Positions 1 through 9,038 are shown, numbered from the stretch's first letter. The stretch is 37,746 nt of DNA from Halieaceae bacterium UBA6060 (GCA_002428935.1 DIYG01000125.1:1-37746), one strand, 5' to 3'. Program-made: numbers and translations. Notes: generated by a model not told the origin, from the letters alone.

Positions 1-919
1 AGCCTGCGCGCTCCAGTACCCGACGAGAGGCGGGAATCGGGCCGGTGCCCATCACCCGTGGCTCTACTCCAGCGCTTGCACAAGCCGCCACCGTGGCGAG
101 GGGCTGAAGACCCAGGGCCGCGGCCTTAGCAGCCGACATAACCAACACCGCAGCAGCTCCATCATTCAATCCTGACGCGTTGCCCGCCGTAACGGACCCG
201 TCTTTGGCAAAAGCCGGGCGCAGCTTGCCCAGAGAATCCGCCGTTGTACCCGGACGAGGAAACTCGTCCTTGGCAAACACGATAGGGTCCTTTTTCCGCT
301 GGGGAATCTCCACGGGCACAATCTCATCGGCAAACACATCGGCCTCCAGGGCCTTTGCTGCTCGCGCCTGAGACTCCGCTGCAAAGGCGTCCTGATCCTG
401 CCGAGAAATCTCGTAGTCCCCAGCAATGTTTTCGGCGGTGATACCCATGTGATAGCCGTTGAAGGCATCCGTGAGGCCGTCGACGATCATGCTATCGCGG
501 AGCGTCCAGTCGCCCATCTTGCTACCGTTGCGGGAATTGGGCAGGACGTGGGGAGCGGCACTCATGTTTTCTTGGCCACCGGCAATCACAATTTCCGCGT
601 CACCGGCGAGGATCGCCTGGCGGGCGAGCTGCACCGCCTTTAGGCCACTCCCGCAAACCTTGTTGATGGTCAACGCCGACACGGTCACCGGCAGTCCCGC
701 GTTGAGCGCGGCCTGGCGAGCCGGGTTCTGCCCAGAACCACCGGTCAACACCTGTCCCATAATCACCTCATCCACCAGGGCTGGGTCTACGCCGGTACGT
801 TCCAGGAGTCCGCTGATTACCCGGGCACCCAGATCCGGAGCCGGTACGCTAGCAAGGCTCCCGCCAAAGGCGCCAATCGCCGTTCGGCAAGCATCAACAA
901 TCACCACTGATTCACTCAT
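1..919 (-). CDS. Acetyl-CoA acetyltransferase (thiolase), C-terminus cut by window edge
   Basis: This gene was translated by eye from the complement; about 306 residues are visible and the rest lies beyond base 1. It begins MSESVVIVDACRTAIGAFGG, the standard start of biosynthetic or degradative thiolases (AtoB/PhaA type). The acyl-accepting cysteine is Cys89 in the motif NKVCGSGLKAV, followed by the GGQENMSAAPH segment. Near the cut end, the conserved stretch with NASGLNDGAAAV is present. The family condenses two acetyl-CoA to acetoacetyl-CoA or cleaves 3-ketoacyl-CoA in the cytosol. The ATG at 919 is preceded by a GGAGA ribosome site about 7 bases upstream, so the start is well supported. 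The catalytic His and second Cys lie outside the window. Substrate range (C4 or longer) cannot be told from sequence. Confidence 0.95.
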   Translation of the reverse strand, partial: MSESVVIVDACRTAIGAFGGSLASVPAPDLGARVISGLLERTGVDPALVDEVIMGQVLTGGSGQNPARQAALNAGLPVTVSALTINKVCGSGLKAVQLARQAILAGDAEIVIAGGQENMSAAPHVLPNSRNGSKMGDWTLRDSMIVDGLTDAFNGYHMGITAENIAGDYEISRQDQDAFAAESQARAAKALEADVFADEIVPVEIPQRKKDPIVFAKDEFPRPGTTADSLGKLRPAFAKDGSVTAGNASGLNDGAAAVLVMSAAKAAALGLQPLATVAACASAGVEPRVMGTGPIPASRRVLERAG

Positions 920-1118
920 GAGATTTCTCCTGGAAAAATGGCTCGCGAGGGGCGAGCATCCATATGCTTAGGCTGGGTCTAGGCCAAAATTATGCTGTTC
1001 ATAGTGCCGAAAAGTCGGGCCCTCCGATATGCCACTTTAGGCGCAAGACGATCGGGGCATTGGTAGGTCCGGGCAAGCTCCTATGGAAGCACAGGGCTTT
1101 TCCTAAGGGCTAGGCCCT

Positions 1119-2684
1119 TCAGCCCCGCACGCCTTCAAACCAGGCTTCCTCATTCAAACGCCGCCATATCTTTCTTACTACCTCCCCGCCCTGACTCAGC
1201 ACTCGCGCCACGTCGTCGGCCACGAAGACCCCATCGCGCACTTGAATACGCCCTGCGGTCATAACGGTCGTCACCATACGGCCATTGGCATAAAGGAGGT
1301 TGTGGAGAGGCTCCGGGGGCAGCGCACCACTCCCAGAAAGAAGGCCCGTGACATCAATGGACAGCAGGTCAGCACTGGCACCCACCGCAATCCTACCCAG
1401 GTCCGGTCGATGCAGGGCATTCGCGGGTATCCGAGTGGCACCCTCGATGGCGTCCCAAATCGTGGGCCTGCGACTGGCAACACCATCGGTAGCCCACTCA
1501 GTGCGCAACTCGTGTCTTGCCTGACCGTACAAGACCGCCAGCTTCAGGTTCTCCAGGTAGTCGTTGGAATGGGTATCAATGGCAATGTTGACCGCCAAAC
1601 CCGCCGCAAGGGCTTCCGGATAGGGCTGGGTTCCATTCCCAGCACCTCCCGCAGAGGGACAGTGGGCATAAACCACGCCGTGTCGTTTCAGGATCGGTGT
1701 ATCCACCGCCCAGTCGAGACCGGTCATATGAGCACCGAACACCGGACCGTCACTCAAGATACCCAGGTCCTCCAGCCATTGGGTGGGCGTCTTGCCCTGA
1801 AGTCGTCGCACGGTGGCGGTTTCACGCTCGCCCTGGGACAAGTGGATATGCACTCCCGTGCCTAGTTCCCGGGCCGCCGCAGCGATGGCTTGGAGAGTTC
1901 TCTCCGTGTGAGTATCGCAGGCATGGGGCGCCATCATGGGGCGAATGAGCCCGCCCGCGGCATCGCGATGGCGAAGTCCAAACGCCAGGTTGTTGTCGAT
2001 TTCCGCCAGCGTATCCCCTTCAACTTGCTGCAGGAGCACATCCTCGGAGCGAAACCAGATGGGAAAGAGGCGGGAAATATCGGGAATCATCGCCCCCGGG
2101 TAACCCCGTGCCCCAAAGCGCTTGGCGACCCGCACATAGCTCTCGGCCTGACGAAGGGACAAACTCATTTCTACCTGGGTTGTGCAACCCGAACGGATAA
2201 GCTCCGCTAGGTTGAATGCCGTTAAGGCGTCCAGTTCATCATCGTCCAGGGCCTCTACCAACTCCAGGGGGCGACGATAGGAACGCGGGCTTTCAATGAT
2301 TCCCCGGGTTGGGGTGGCACTACAGCAATGAGTGTGGCCGGAGATAAACCCGGGCAGGACCAGCTCGCGACTCAGGTCCAGATGCGGTAGGGACTCGCGA
2401 AACGGCTTCCCTTGGATAGCCTCGATGGCACCCTTGCGAATCAATAGATGTTGGTTTCGTAGCAAGCGAAGCGCAGGTCCTGCTTCCTCAGAAAGAACCG
2501 GGCCCTCGGCCGCCGTCGACGACCCGGGAACCAGCAACCAACCCGCATGGATAGTGCAGGCGGTACCCGGTATCAAAGCCTGCGACTCAATGCTTGGAGC
2601 GCTGCGGGACGGTTCAGCCAGGGCCGCCAGCAACAGAGAAGAACTGGACCGCACAAGCCACTCTCTTCGATTCATTGGCGTCAT
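1119..2684 (-). CDS. Tat-exported metal-dependent amidohydrolase
   Basis: The 521-residue protein starts with a twin-arginine signal (NRREWLV at 5-11, then a Ser/Leu/Ala-rich core), so it is probably folded in the cytoplasm and exported by Tat. It belongs to the amidohydrolase superfamily, in the group with cytosine/guanine deaminases and triazine hydrolases. Metal ligands visible are H117 and H119 (SGHTHCCSA), H279/H281 (VHIHLSQ), H319 (FGAHM) and D370 (IAIDTHSN). In most relatives the HIHL motif continues with Glu as catalytic acid; here it is Gln284, confirmed as CAG in the DNA. The substrate could be a purine, pyrimidine or other cyclic amidine, but this is not shown. Two starts are possible, ATG 2684 or ATG 2675; AAGGA lies 11 bases before the first. 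It is divergent from the NUP-family gene at 2796. Confidence 0.85.
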   Translation of the reverse strand: MTPMNRREWLVRSSSSLLLAALAEPSRSAPSIESQALIPGTACTIHAGWLLVPGSSTAAEGPVLSEEAGPALRLLRNQHLLIRKGAIEAIQGKPFRESLPHLDLSRELVLPGFISGHTHCCSATPTRGIIESPRSYRRPLELVEALDDDELDALTAFNLAELIRSGCTTQVEMSLSLRQAESYVRVAKRFGARGYPGAMIPDISRLFPIWFRSEDVLLQQVEGDTLAEIDNNLAFGLRHRDAAGGLIRPMMAPHACDTHTERTLQAIAAAARELGTGVHIHLSQGERETATVRRLQGKTPTQWLEDLGILSDGPVFGAHMTGLDWAVDTPILKRHGVVYAHCPSAGGAGNGTQPYPEALAAGLAVNIAIDTHSNDYLENLKLAVLYGQARHELRTEWATDGVASRRPTIWDAIEGATRIPANALHRPDLGRIAVGASADLLSIDVTGLLSGSGALPPEPLHNLLYANGRMVTTVMTAGRIQVRDGVFVADDVARVLSQGGEVVRKIWRRLNEEAWFEGVRG

Positions 2685-2795
2685 AGGCTAATACGTCCTT
2701 GGCTTCGACCCGATGGTTTTCCGGTTCCAGACTCGGTACAACGGCGGCGCCCCGCACCCCTGGAGCGATTGCAGCATCGGAAGTTTACCGCTTCA

Positions 2796-3959
2796 ATGGT
2801 GTCCCCCGTGATACCCACCGTGAGAGCAAACATCGTGATCCCAAGCGCAACCTCCGAGCCTAGCTATCGAAAACACCGCACCACTCTGAGAGCAGCCTGC
2901 TTGTCCGTCATCGCCAATCTGCTCCTAGCGTATCCGCTGACCTCCGCCGCTGAGGATCCCATAGAAGTTCGCGTCGTCGTTTTGGTGAATTTTGAAATCG
3001 GTGACGACACCGGCGATGCCCCCGGAGAGTTTCAGTTCTGGCGAGAGCGGGGACTCGACGGAGAACCCCTGGACGACTGCCTGGATCTTCCCTTCAGCAC
3101 TCACGATGCCTGCCTAGACCGGGATCATGGACTTCTGGCGACCTACACGGGTCTGACCCAGGATCGTGCCGCGGCCAGCGTCATGGCCCTGGGCCTCGAT
3201 AAGCGTTTCGACTTTTCTCGTGCTTACTGGATCATTGGTGGCATTGCCGGCATCGACCCCCAGGACGGAACCCTGGGATCAGCGGTATGGGGTCGCTACG
3301 TGATCAACGGCGACTGGGCTCACGAAATCGATGCTCGGGAGATGCCCGAGGATTGGGAGACAGGATACTTTCCATTTATGTCCACGGAACCCTATCCCCA
3401 ACCCATCCCCGATGACACAGGCAAAGTGTTTGCCCTGAACGCTGACCTGGCCCGCTGGGCCTATGAGCAGAGTCATGACGTAGAGCTATTGGACACACCG
3501 GGGGCGGCTCGCCTGCGGGCGGAATACACGGGTTTCCCCAAGGCCCTCGCAGCGCCCACGGTTATGCTGGGCGACAACCTTTCTGCCAGCACCTTCTGGC
3601 ACGGTAGCTTGCTCAACGAATGGGCCAATGATTGGATGCGCTATTGGACCGATGGTGCGGCTGAGTTCGTCACCACTGCGGTGGAAGACAGCGGTATTCT
3701 TGAGGCCCTGCGCTTTCTAGATCGTGGCGGTCGCGCAGATATGGATCGAGTCATGCTCCTGCGCACCGCCAGCAACTTCTCCATGCAACCACCGGGGCTC
3801 ACCGCCGTTGAAAGCCTGACCCGCGAGTCCGAAGGCTTTGGTGGTATGGGGCCAGCTATCGAGGCGCACTGGCGGGTCGGCAGCGAGGTGGCACGGCAGC
3901 TGTCCAGAGACTGGAAACGAACCGTAAATACGATCCCAGGATCCGCGCGCGAGCAATAA
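2796..3959 (+). CDS. Purine nucleoside permease (NUP) family exported protein
   Basis: The mature part, from about AEDPIEVRVVVLVNFEIG onward, matches the NUP family (PF06516) named after the Candida purine nucleoside permease. Recognisable stretches are VLVNFEIGDDTGDAPGEFQFW, YWIIGGIAGIDP, TVMLGDNLSASTFWHG and RTASNFSMQPPG. The fold resembles nucleoside phosphorylases, and bacterial members carry signal peptides, so a periplasmic nucleoside-binding or -cleaving role is more likely than transport. The open frame extends upstream to 2547 over the divergent amidohydrolase. I chose ATG 2796 because the frame upstream of it would overlap that gene. GTG 2835, with GAGAG upstream, is also possible and would place the hydrophobic LSVIANLLLAYPLTSA nearer the N-terminus. 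Pairing with an amidohydrolase suggests nucleoside or base salvage (inference). Confidence 0.8.
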   Translation: MVSPVIPTVRANIVIPSATSEPSYRKHRTTLRAACLSVIANLLLAYPLTSAAEDPIEVRVVVLVNFEIGDDTGDAPGEFQFWRERGLDGEPLDDCLDLPFSTHDACLDRDHGLLATYTGLTQDRAAASVMALGLDKRFDFSRAYWIIGGIAGIDPQDGTLGSAVWGRYVINGDWAHEIDAREMPEDWETGYFPFMSTEPYPQPIPDDTGKVFALNADLARWAYEQSHDVELLDTPGAARLRAEYTGFPKALAAPTVMLGDNLSASTFWHGSLLNEWANDWMRYWTDGAAEFVTTAVEDSGILEALRFLDRGGRADMDRVMLLRTASNFSMQPPGLTAVESLTRESEGFGGMGPAIEAHWRVGSEVARQLSRDWKRTVNTIPGSAREQ

Positions 3960-4065
3960 ACTTCCTGAGGACCGATGTATTCGTTGGCAGGATCGGCGCC
4001 TCTGGTACTTCACAACTGCCTGCGCTAGCGTTAGGCATCTCACCCCGGTCCCAGGAGACAACCTC

Positions 4066-5520
4066 GTGCGTACCCCTACGTTCAGTTTAAGCTTGGTAGC
4101 TACGCTATTGCTGGTAACGGCAGGACTAAGCCACGGTCAGAGCAGCGAGACCAACGCCAATAAAGTCAAAGTGATCCGCTCCGTCGATGCCCAGGCCACG
4201 GACCTGGCGGATTTAAGCGATGAAATTTGGCGCCACGCAGAAATCGCATTCAAGGAATCCAAATCTTCAGACGCCCTCGTAAGCCATGCAAAGGCCCACG
4301 GCTTTCGCGTCACCCGCGGCACGGGCGGTATCCCCACCGCCTTCGTCGCCGAGTACGGCAGCGGTAGCCCAGTCATTGGCATCATGGGCGAATTTGACGC
4401 CCTGCCTGGTCTTTCCCAGGCGGCCGTTCCCGAGCGCTCACCCATCGAAACCGGCGCTCCCGGCCACGGCTGTGGACACAACGTCTTTGGCGCCGCGTCC
4501 CTTGGGGCGGCGATTGCGATCAAGGAACTCATCGAGGACGGTGCCCTCAAGGGCACGATTCGTTATTACGGCACACCGGCGGAAGAAAAATTCTTTGGCA
4601 AGTTGTGGATGATTCGCGACGGGGCCTTTGAGGGCGTCGATGTGATGATGGACTGGCACCCGGGAGACAAGATCGAGGCATCGGTACAAAGCAGCCAGGC
4701 GCTGGTGGATTTCCTCGTGGAGTTTGACGGACAGGCCGCCCACGCGGCCGGCGACCCCTGGAACGGACGCTCCGCAGGCGATGCCCTGGAGCTGTATACC
4801 CACGGTATCAACGCCTACCGCGAGCATGTGAAACCGACAGTCCGAATTCACTACCACATCATGGATGCGGGCAAGGTGGTCAATGTGGTTCCGGACTACG
4901 CCAAGATCTGGGTCCGGGTCCGTGATCGCAGCCGCGAGGGCATGACCCCGGTCTACGAGCGGGTGCAAGCCATGGCCGAGGGCGCGGCGATCTTGGCCAA
5001 TGTGGACTACAAGGTCACGCTTATATCCGGAGTCCATGAGATTCTCCCCAACCGTACCGGTGGCGCTGCACTGCAGGCAAACCTGGAAACCCTTGGAGGC
5101 ATTAGCTACACCAAGGATGAAGACGCCTTTGCCAAAGCCATTCAGAAAGCCACCGGTAAAGAAACCGTGGGCATAGACGCGGAAGTAAGACCCCTGCGAG
5201 AAACTCAGAAAGACCCGGAAGGCGGATCTACCGATGTGGGCGACGTGAGTTTCAATGTTCCGACCATCAGCCTTTCCGCACCCATAGCGGGGAAAGACGT
5301 GCCCTGGCACTCCTGGGCCGTGGTCGCTACGGGGGGAATGTCCATCGGCCACAAAGGTCTGGTATATGCCTCGAAAGCCCTGGCTATGACCATGGTAGAT
5401 CTATATGAGAATCCAGATCTTGTGGACGCGATTAAGGATGAGTTTGTGGAACGCAAAGGCGACTACGTCTACGAGGGAATCTTGCCGCCGGGGCCACCGC
5501 CCCTGGATTTCCAACAATAA
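4066..5520 (+). CDS. Exported M20-family amidohydrolase, AbgB-like
   Basis: This is a 484-residue M20D-type metallo-amidohydrolase with a clear Sec signal (MRTPTFSLSLVATLLLVTAG). Metal-site motifs are MGEFDALPG (108-115), GHGCGHNVFG with C136 and H138, GTPAEE with E173/E174, and DWHPG with H198. The dimerisation domain begins near AAHAAGDPWNGRSAGDA, and the C-terminal WHSWAVVATGGMSIGHKG is typical of AbgB (aminobenzoyl-glutamate hydrolase subunit B). Known relatives hydrolyse N-acyl or aminobenzoyl amino acids in the cytosol; here export implies action in the periplasm. The start is GTG 4066, with AGGAGA at 4053-4058 at good spacing. It lies 106 bases behind the NUP gene and may be cotranscribed with it. 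The substrate is not predictable. Confidence 0.9.
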   Translation: MRTPTFSLSLVATLLLVTAGLSHGQSSETNANKVKVIRSVDAQATDLADLSDEIWRHAEIAFKESKSSDALVSHAKAHGFRVTRGTGGIPTAFVAEYGSGSPVIGIMGEFDALPGLSQAAVPERSPIETGAPGHGCGHNVFGAASLGAAIAIKELIEDGALKGTIRYYGTPAEEKFFGKLWMIRDGAFEGVDVMMDWHPGDKIEASVQSSQALVDFLVEFDGQAAHAAGDPWNGRSAGDALELYTHGINAYREHVKPTVRIHYHIMDAGKVVNVVPDYAKIWVRVRDRSREGMTPVYERVQAMAEGAAILANVDYKVTLISGVHEILPNRTGGAALQANLETLGGISYTKDEDAFAKAIQKATGKETVGIDAEVRPLRETQKDPEGGSTDVGDVSFNVPTISLSAPIAGKDVPWHSWAVVATGGMSIGHKGLVYASKALAMTMVDLYENPDLVDAIKDEFVERKGDYVYEGILPPGPPPLDFQQ

Positions 5521-5547
5521 CCACTCCCTAGTCGCTACTGTAGGTAC

Positions 5548-6450
5548 ATGCCCCTCGAGCCCAGGCGAAACCCAGGTGCGGGGTGCCTCTGGCGAGTAGC
5601 TCCTTTGGACCTGTTCAGGGTCTTCACCTTGGGCCTGCTGTCGATCTCTGGAAAACCGGCGGCGCAAACGTCGCAGGTTCCGAGCGGCCAAAATGATCTC
5701 GCCAGTGTCAGCTACAGCTACGCTACCTTAATGGGCAGTGGCACTTACCAAATCAATGGTCGCCGCATCACCATGGTGAGCCTACCCCTCGAATTCTCTC
5801 AGCAGGCCCTTACGAGGAATCAGCCGGGACTCAAATGGTATGTACCGGTGGTTATCGGCCACGATTCCGTGAGCGATCCCGAGTGGCTGGATGATTTTTT
5901 TGACAAGGATTTGGTTACCCTCAGCGTACTCCCGGGCTTTGAGTATCAGTACCGCCTCGACAACACCTGGGCTCTCAAACCCTTTGCTCATCTCGGTGCA
6001 GCCCACGACTCCGTCAGTCACGAAACCGCAATCATGGGTGTATTGGGGGCCCGCCTGTTAGGCACCTGGCAACTTCAAGGCAGCGCTGAATTTCGCTTTG
6101 GCGCCGCGCTTCGCTTTGCGGGAGAGCATCAAACACGATCCGGCGAGGACTACCATTTCGCCATCGCCGAAACCGGCCTCGACTACCGACACGATACGCG
6201 GCTCACCTGGGGCAACGAGCCCCTGAACGCCGGTATCTATTACCGTCTTGAGTACTTCCAACCGGACTGGGAACTCGCCGAAAGCCCCCTGCGCCGATCT
6301 GATATCGAGTTGGTTCACGAATTGGGAGTCTCCGTCGGCCTACCCGAGCCCGTCAGCTTCCTGGGCATGACCTTTGGTCGATTTCGCGTCGGCTACAAGG
6401 TAGGAGACGGACTCGAAGGCTGGACCTTCGGCACGGAATTCCCGTTCTAA
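5548..6450 (+). CDS. Probable outer-membrane beta-barrel protein
   Basis: This is a 300-residue protein with a hydrophobic N-terminal stretch (LFRVFTLGLLSISGKPAAQ). The rest is rich in alternating aromatic strands (for example LASVSYSYATLMG, FEYQYRLDNTWALKPFAHLGA, FRFGAALRFAG, IYYRLEYFQPDWEL). It ends in WTFGTEFPF; a terminal Phe is the usual outer-membrane insertion signal. It resembles solitary autotransporter-like barrels, but I cannot assign the family with certainty. No strong ribosome site is visible before ATG 5548; a TTG at 5605 would give a shorter, more typical signal peptide. It begins 27 bases after the M20 gene and may be the last gene of that transcription unit, possibly an outer-membrane partner of the exported hydrolases (inference). 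Confidence 0.65.
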   Translation: MPLEPRRNPGAGCLWRVAPLDLFRVFTLGLLSISGKPAAQTSQVPSGQNDLASVSYSYATLMGSGTYQINGRRITMVSLPLEFSQQALTRNQPGLKWYVPVVIGHDSVSDPEWLDDFFDKDLVTLSVLPGFEYQYRLDNTWALKPFAHLGAAHDSVSHETAIMGVLGARLLGTWQLQGSAEFRFGAALRFAGEHQTRSGEDYHFAIAETGLDYRHDTRLTWGNEPLNAGIYYRLEYFQPDWELAESPLRRSDIELVHELGVSVGLPEPVSFLGMTFGRFRVGYKVGDGLEGWTFGTEFPF

Positions 6451-6519
6451 GTAGCCAGCGAAAGCTCCCTGGGTTACCGTTCATAACCGATGTAATAGGA
6501 CGAGAAAAGGCTAAGGCTA

Positions 6520-6810
6520 ATGTTGGAGATCGTTGCCCTCATTGTTCTCGGTGTGCTGGTTATCGCCGCCATTGCTCTGGTCGTGGTCATAGGCCGCATT
6601 CCCGGTGATATAGCTCGGCGGGCGAACCATTCCCAGGCCGAAGCCATCAACCTCCTTGCCTGGTTTGGATTGCTGTTCGGCGGCCTGGGTTGGGTCCTGG
6701 CGCTCATCTGGTCGAAAACTCGCCCTTTCTCGTTACAGGATCAGGCCGTAGATGAGCGCATCGCCAAGTTGGAGCAACGCCTGGCAGCCCTGGAAGGGGG
6801 CGATTCATGA
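6520..6810 (+). CDS. YibI-like small inner-membrane protein (DUF3302)
   Basis: The 96-residue protein has two transmembrane helices (about 2-25 and 46-64), separated by a loop IPGDIARRANHSQAEAIN that matches the conserved region of E. coli YibI. It ends in a short coiled coil (DERIAKLEQRLAALEGG). Its stop overlaps the next start as ATGA (6807-6810), so the two proteins are translationally coupled. YibI always accompanies the HlyD-like YibH, and the pair's role is unknown; a part in an export system has been suggested from homology only. Only a weak ribosome site (AAGG) is visible before ATG 6520. Confidence 0.8.
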   Translation: MLEIVALIVLGVLVIAAIALVVVIGRIPGDIARRANHSQAEAINLLAWFGLLFGGLGWVLALIWSKTRPFSLQDQAVDERIAKLEQRLAALEGGDS

Positions 6811-7799
6811 TCGCCTTTATCTCGCTCTGTTACGCCGGACTCTACGTCCTGGTTTTTAATGTCTTTGGGCTGCTCAAAAAGACCACCGCTAACATCTGTG
6901 CTTTTGCCGGCGTCGGTGTTGCCATCATCGCCGCCGTCATATTTGTCTGGTACACCTATTCACCGATCAGCCAGGACGGACGCATTTTTCGTTACGTCAT
7001 CCCCATCGTACCTAACGTAAGTGGCCAGGTCGTTGAGGTGCCCATCACTGGATTACAAACCCTGGACAAGGGCGACGTGCTCTTTCGTATCGATCCGCAG
7101 CCCTATGCTATCGCCGTTCGCCAGGTGGAAGCGCAAATCGAGCGGTCCCGAGCCGAGTGGCGCCTGGCAAAAACCAACCGCGATCGAGCCGAACGCCTGG
7201 TAAAAGTCCAATCCGCAGCACAGGCGGATCTCGACACCTGGACCGCCAACATGGAAGTTGCCGAAGCGTCTATTGCCGCCGGTGAAGCGCAGCTTGCCAA
7301 TGCCCAATGGCAACTGGAAGAAACCGTGGTTCGCGCGCCCACCGCCGGCCATGTGGTCAACCTACAGCTTCGTCCGGGTAGCTTTGTCACTTCCGTGCCC
7401 ATGGCGTCCTCAATGGCCTTCGTGGTCACCGATTCGGAGACCGTGCTCACCAGCTATAGTCAAAGCGCCGCGCGTAAAGTCGCTGTCGGTGACAGCGCCG
7501 ACGTAGTGTTTCGCGGCCGCCCCGGGGAAACCTTCGGTGGCGTTGTCACGCGAATCGTCGCCGTCGGCGGTCAGTCACAGCTCGCAGCCAGCGGCACCTT
7601 GCCCAGTATGACAGGTGCGCCTGTAACTGATCGCTGGGCCGTTATGGTTGAACTCGACGACAAAGATGTAGCCGGAAACCTGGAACAGGGTGCTGCCGCG
7701 ACAGTGGCTATCTACACTCAATTTGGCAAACCGGTCCATGTGATCAGCAAAGTCGCCATGCGTATGAGCGCCTGGCTCGGGTATCTGACCGCTCCCTGA
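6807..7799 (+). CDS. HlyD/EmrA-family membrane-fusion protein, YibH-like
   Basis: This is a 330-residue periplasmic adaptor. Two hydrophobic stretches lie at the N-terminus (about 1-22 and 29-50). A biotinyl-lipoyl half follows (IPIVPNVSGQVVEVPITGLQTLDKGD), then an alpha-helical hairpin rich in Arg/Glu/Ala (about 100-165). The second lipoyl half is VVRAPTAGHVVNLQLRPGSFV and a beta-barrel domain closes the protein. In the family these proteins link inner-membrane pumps to outer-membrane ducts. No pump or TolC-like gene lies beside it, so it probably works with YibI or with partners elsewhere. It overlaps the upstream gene by four bases and ends 79 bases before the nitrilase-fold gene. Confidence 0.88.
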   Translation: MIAFISLCYAGLYVLVFNVFGLLKKTTANICAFAGVGVAIIAAVIFVWYTYSPISQDGRIFRYVIPIVPNVSGQVVEVPITGLQTLDKGDVLFRIDPQPYAIAVRQVEAQIERSRAEWRLAKTNRDRAERLVKVQSAAQADLDTWTANMEVAEASIAAGEAQLANAQWQLEETVVRAPTAGHVVNLQLRPGSFVTSVPMASSMAFVVTDSETVLTSYSQSAARKVAVGDSADVVFRGRPGETFGGVVTRIVAVGGQSQLAASGTLPSMTGAPVTDRWAVMVELDDKDVAGNLEQGAAATVAIYTQFGKPVHVISKVAMRMSAWLGYLTAP

Positions 7800-7805
7800 A
7801 GTCAT

Positions 7806-7835
7806 TGTTTATTGTCAACGGCAACCCGCTATAGT
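7806..7835 (+). promoter_or_regulatory. Candidate sigma-70 promoter for the nitrilase-fold gene
   Basis: TTGTTT at 7806-7811 and TATAGT at 7830-7835 are separated by 18 bases, in the short gap before the gene at 7879. The -10 matches consensus at five of six positions and the -35 at three of six. This is a plausible but unproven promoter. Confidence 0.35.
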
Positions 7836-7878
7836 CCTGCTAGGCTTTAGGGCTCGCACCACTGCGCAGGATCATCCT

Positions 7879-9006
7879 ATGACGCTCACCATCCCCGCAC
7901 GGGGCGCGGCCCTGATCAGTCTCGTGGTCCTTGCCCTGGGTTTTCAAGTGCCATCATCAAAGGCGGAAACGCCACCACGGTTTGTTAAGGCCGATGGCAG
8001 CTACCCCACAAAACCCCTGGAAAAAGACGTGGTCGTCCTCAAAGTTGTGCAGAACGGTGTGCGCAACCTGCAGGATGCGCCCAGCATCGAAGAAGGTTTG
8101 CGGGACAATCTGGAACGCATGGTCTCGTGGATCGACAAGGCCTGCGATACGGGCAAGAAGCCGGACTTCATCCTGTTCAACGAATTTCCCCTGACCGGCT
8201 ATTCGTCGGGACCACGAGAGGAAAAGCTCAAGTTCACCATCGAGATACCAGGGCCCGAAACGGAACGGCTTGGCGAAGCGGCAAAAGCCTGCGACAGCTA
8301 CATCATCTTTGGCAGCTATGCCCGAGATAGGGAATGGCCGGGGCACATTCTAAGCATCAATACGGTAATTGATCGCCAGGGTGCCGTGGCGCAGAAATTC
8401 TGGAAACCTCGCAGCGTAAAACGCCTGAATGCGGACACGGAAATCCCCACCACCACCGTTGAGAATGTGTATGACCGTTTCGTCGCCCGCTACGGCGCCG
8501 AGGAAGTGTTCCCCGTTCTTCAAACGGAGTACGGCAACATCGCCGTGAGTACCGTGCAGTTAGACCCGTTTGTCTATGCGGCCTTCGCTATGCGCGGCGT
8601 AGAAATCATGCTGCGCACCTCTACCCTCTTCTCAAAGTCCGATGTGCGCGCCGTCGCCTTCTTCAACAACTTCTACTCGGCCATGTCGAACATTACCTTC
8701 CCCCCCGACGTGCCCTACGCCAACATGGGCGGCGGCTCTCTCATTGTTGACCCGAAAAGCAAGGTGCTGGCCGAAGACCCGAGCAACAACGAAAGTGTGA
8801 TAGAAGCGGAAATTCCCATCGCGGAGTTCCGCCGCAATCGCCGCATCCCTCGCTATCCCCTGGAGCTGGTCGCGCCGGTCTATGGACAGTACCAACAGGA
8901 GATACCCATGAACCATCTGGACGTGCCCACAGAGGACTTGCCCCGCACGGGAGAAGAAATGAAAAGCCTTATGGATGCTGCCAGCCGTTGGCTACGTTCT
9001 AACTAA
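7879..9006 (+). CDS. Exported nitrilase-superfamily protein lacking the catalytic cysteine
   Basis: The 375-residue protein has a Sec signal ending near SSKAE and a carbon-nitrogen hydrolase fold. The usual triad is Glu-Lys-Cys. The Glu is present (FNEFPLTGY, E102) and the Lys is present (KFWKPRSVK, K176). The nucleophile motif reads GNIAVSTVQLDPFVYAAFAMRG, where relatives have Cys before Gln (SSCQREP type); here that position is Val226, encoded GTG. With Cys absent, normal thioester chemistry is not possible, so this may be a binding protein, a pseudoenzyme, or use another nucleophile. The rest of the fold, including FGSYARDREWPGHILS and PYANMGGGSLIVDP, looks intact, so this is not simple decay. 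A secreted location is also unusual for the family. It sits tail-to-tail with the cupin-hydrolase gene. Confidence 0.85.
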   Translation: MTLTIPARGAALISLVVLALGFQVPSSKAETPPRFVKADGSYPTKPLEKDVVVLKVVQNGVRNLQDAPSIEEGLRDNLERMVSWIDKACDTGKKPDFILFNEFPLTGYSSGPREEKLKFTIEIPGPETERLGEAAKACDSYIIFGSYARDREWPGHILSINTVIDRQGAVAQKFWKPRSVKRLNADTEIPTTTVENVYDRFVARYGAEEVFPVLQTEYGNIAVSTVQLDPFVYAAFAMRGVEIMLRTSTLFSKSDVRAVAFFNNFYSAMSNITFPPDVPYANMGGGSLIVDPKSKVLAEDPSNNESVIEAEIPIAEFRRNRRIPRYPLELVAPVYGQYQQEIPMNHLDVPTEDLPRTGEEMKSLMDAASRWLRSN

Positions 9007-9038
9007 ATACTGCTTGTTCACTCTGCAGATAGCCAAAG

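Noticed and set aside
166..971. Several open frames on both strands in the first kilobase
   Set aside because: They lie over the thiolase gene, whose translation on the minus strand is unmistakable; the others have no family features.
1105..1119. AAGGGC-TAG-GCCCTT hairpin at the end of the amidohydrolase gene
   Set aside because: Stem of six pairs with a three-base loop but no T run on either strand; chance palindrome cannot be excluded.
2547..2795. N-terminal extension of the NUP-family frame
   Set aside because: It would overlap the start of the divergent amidohydrolase and put about 120 polar residues before the signal peptide.
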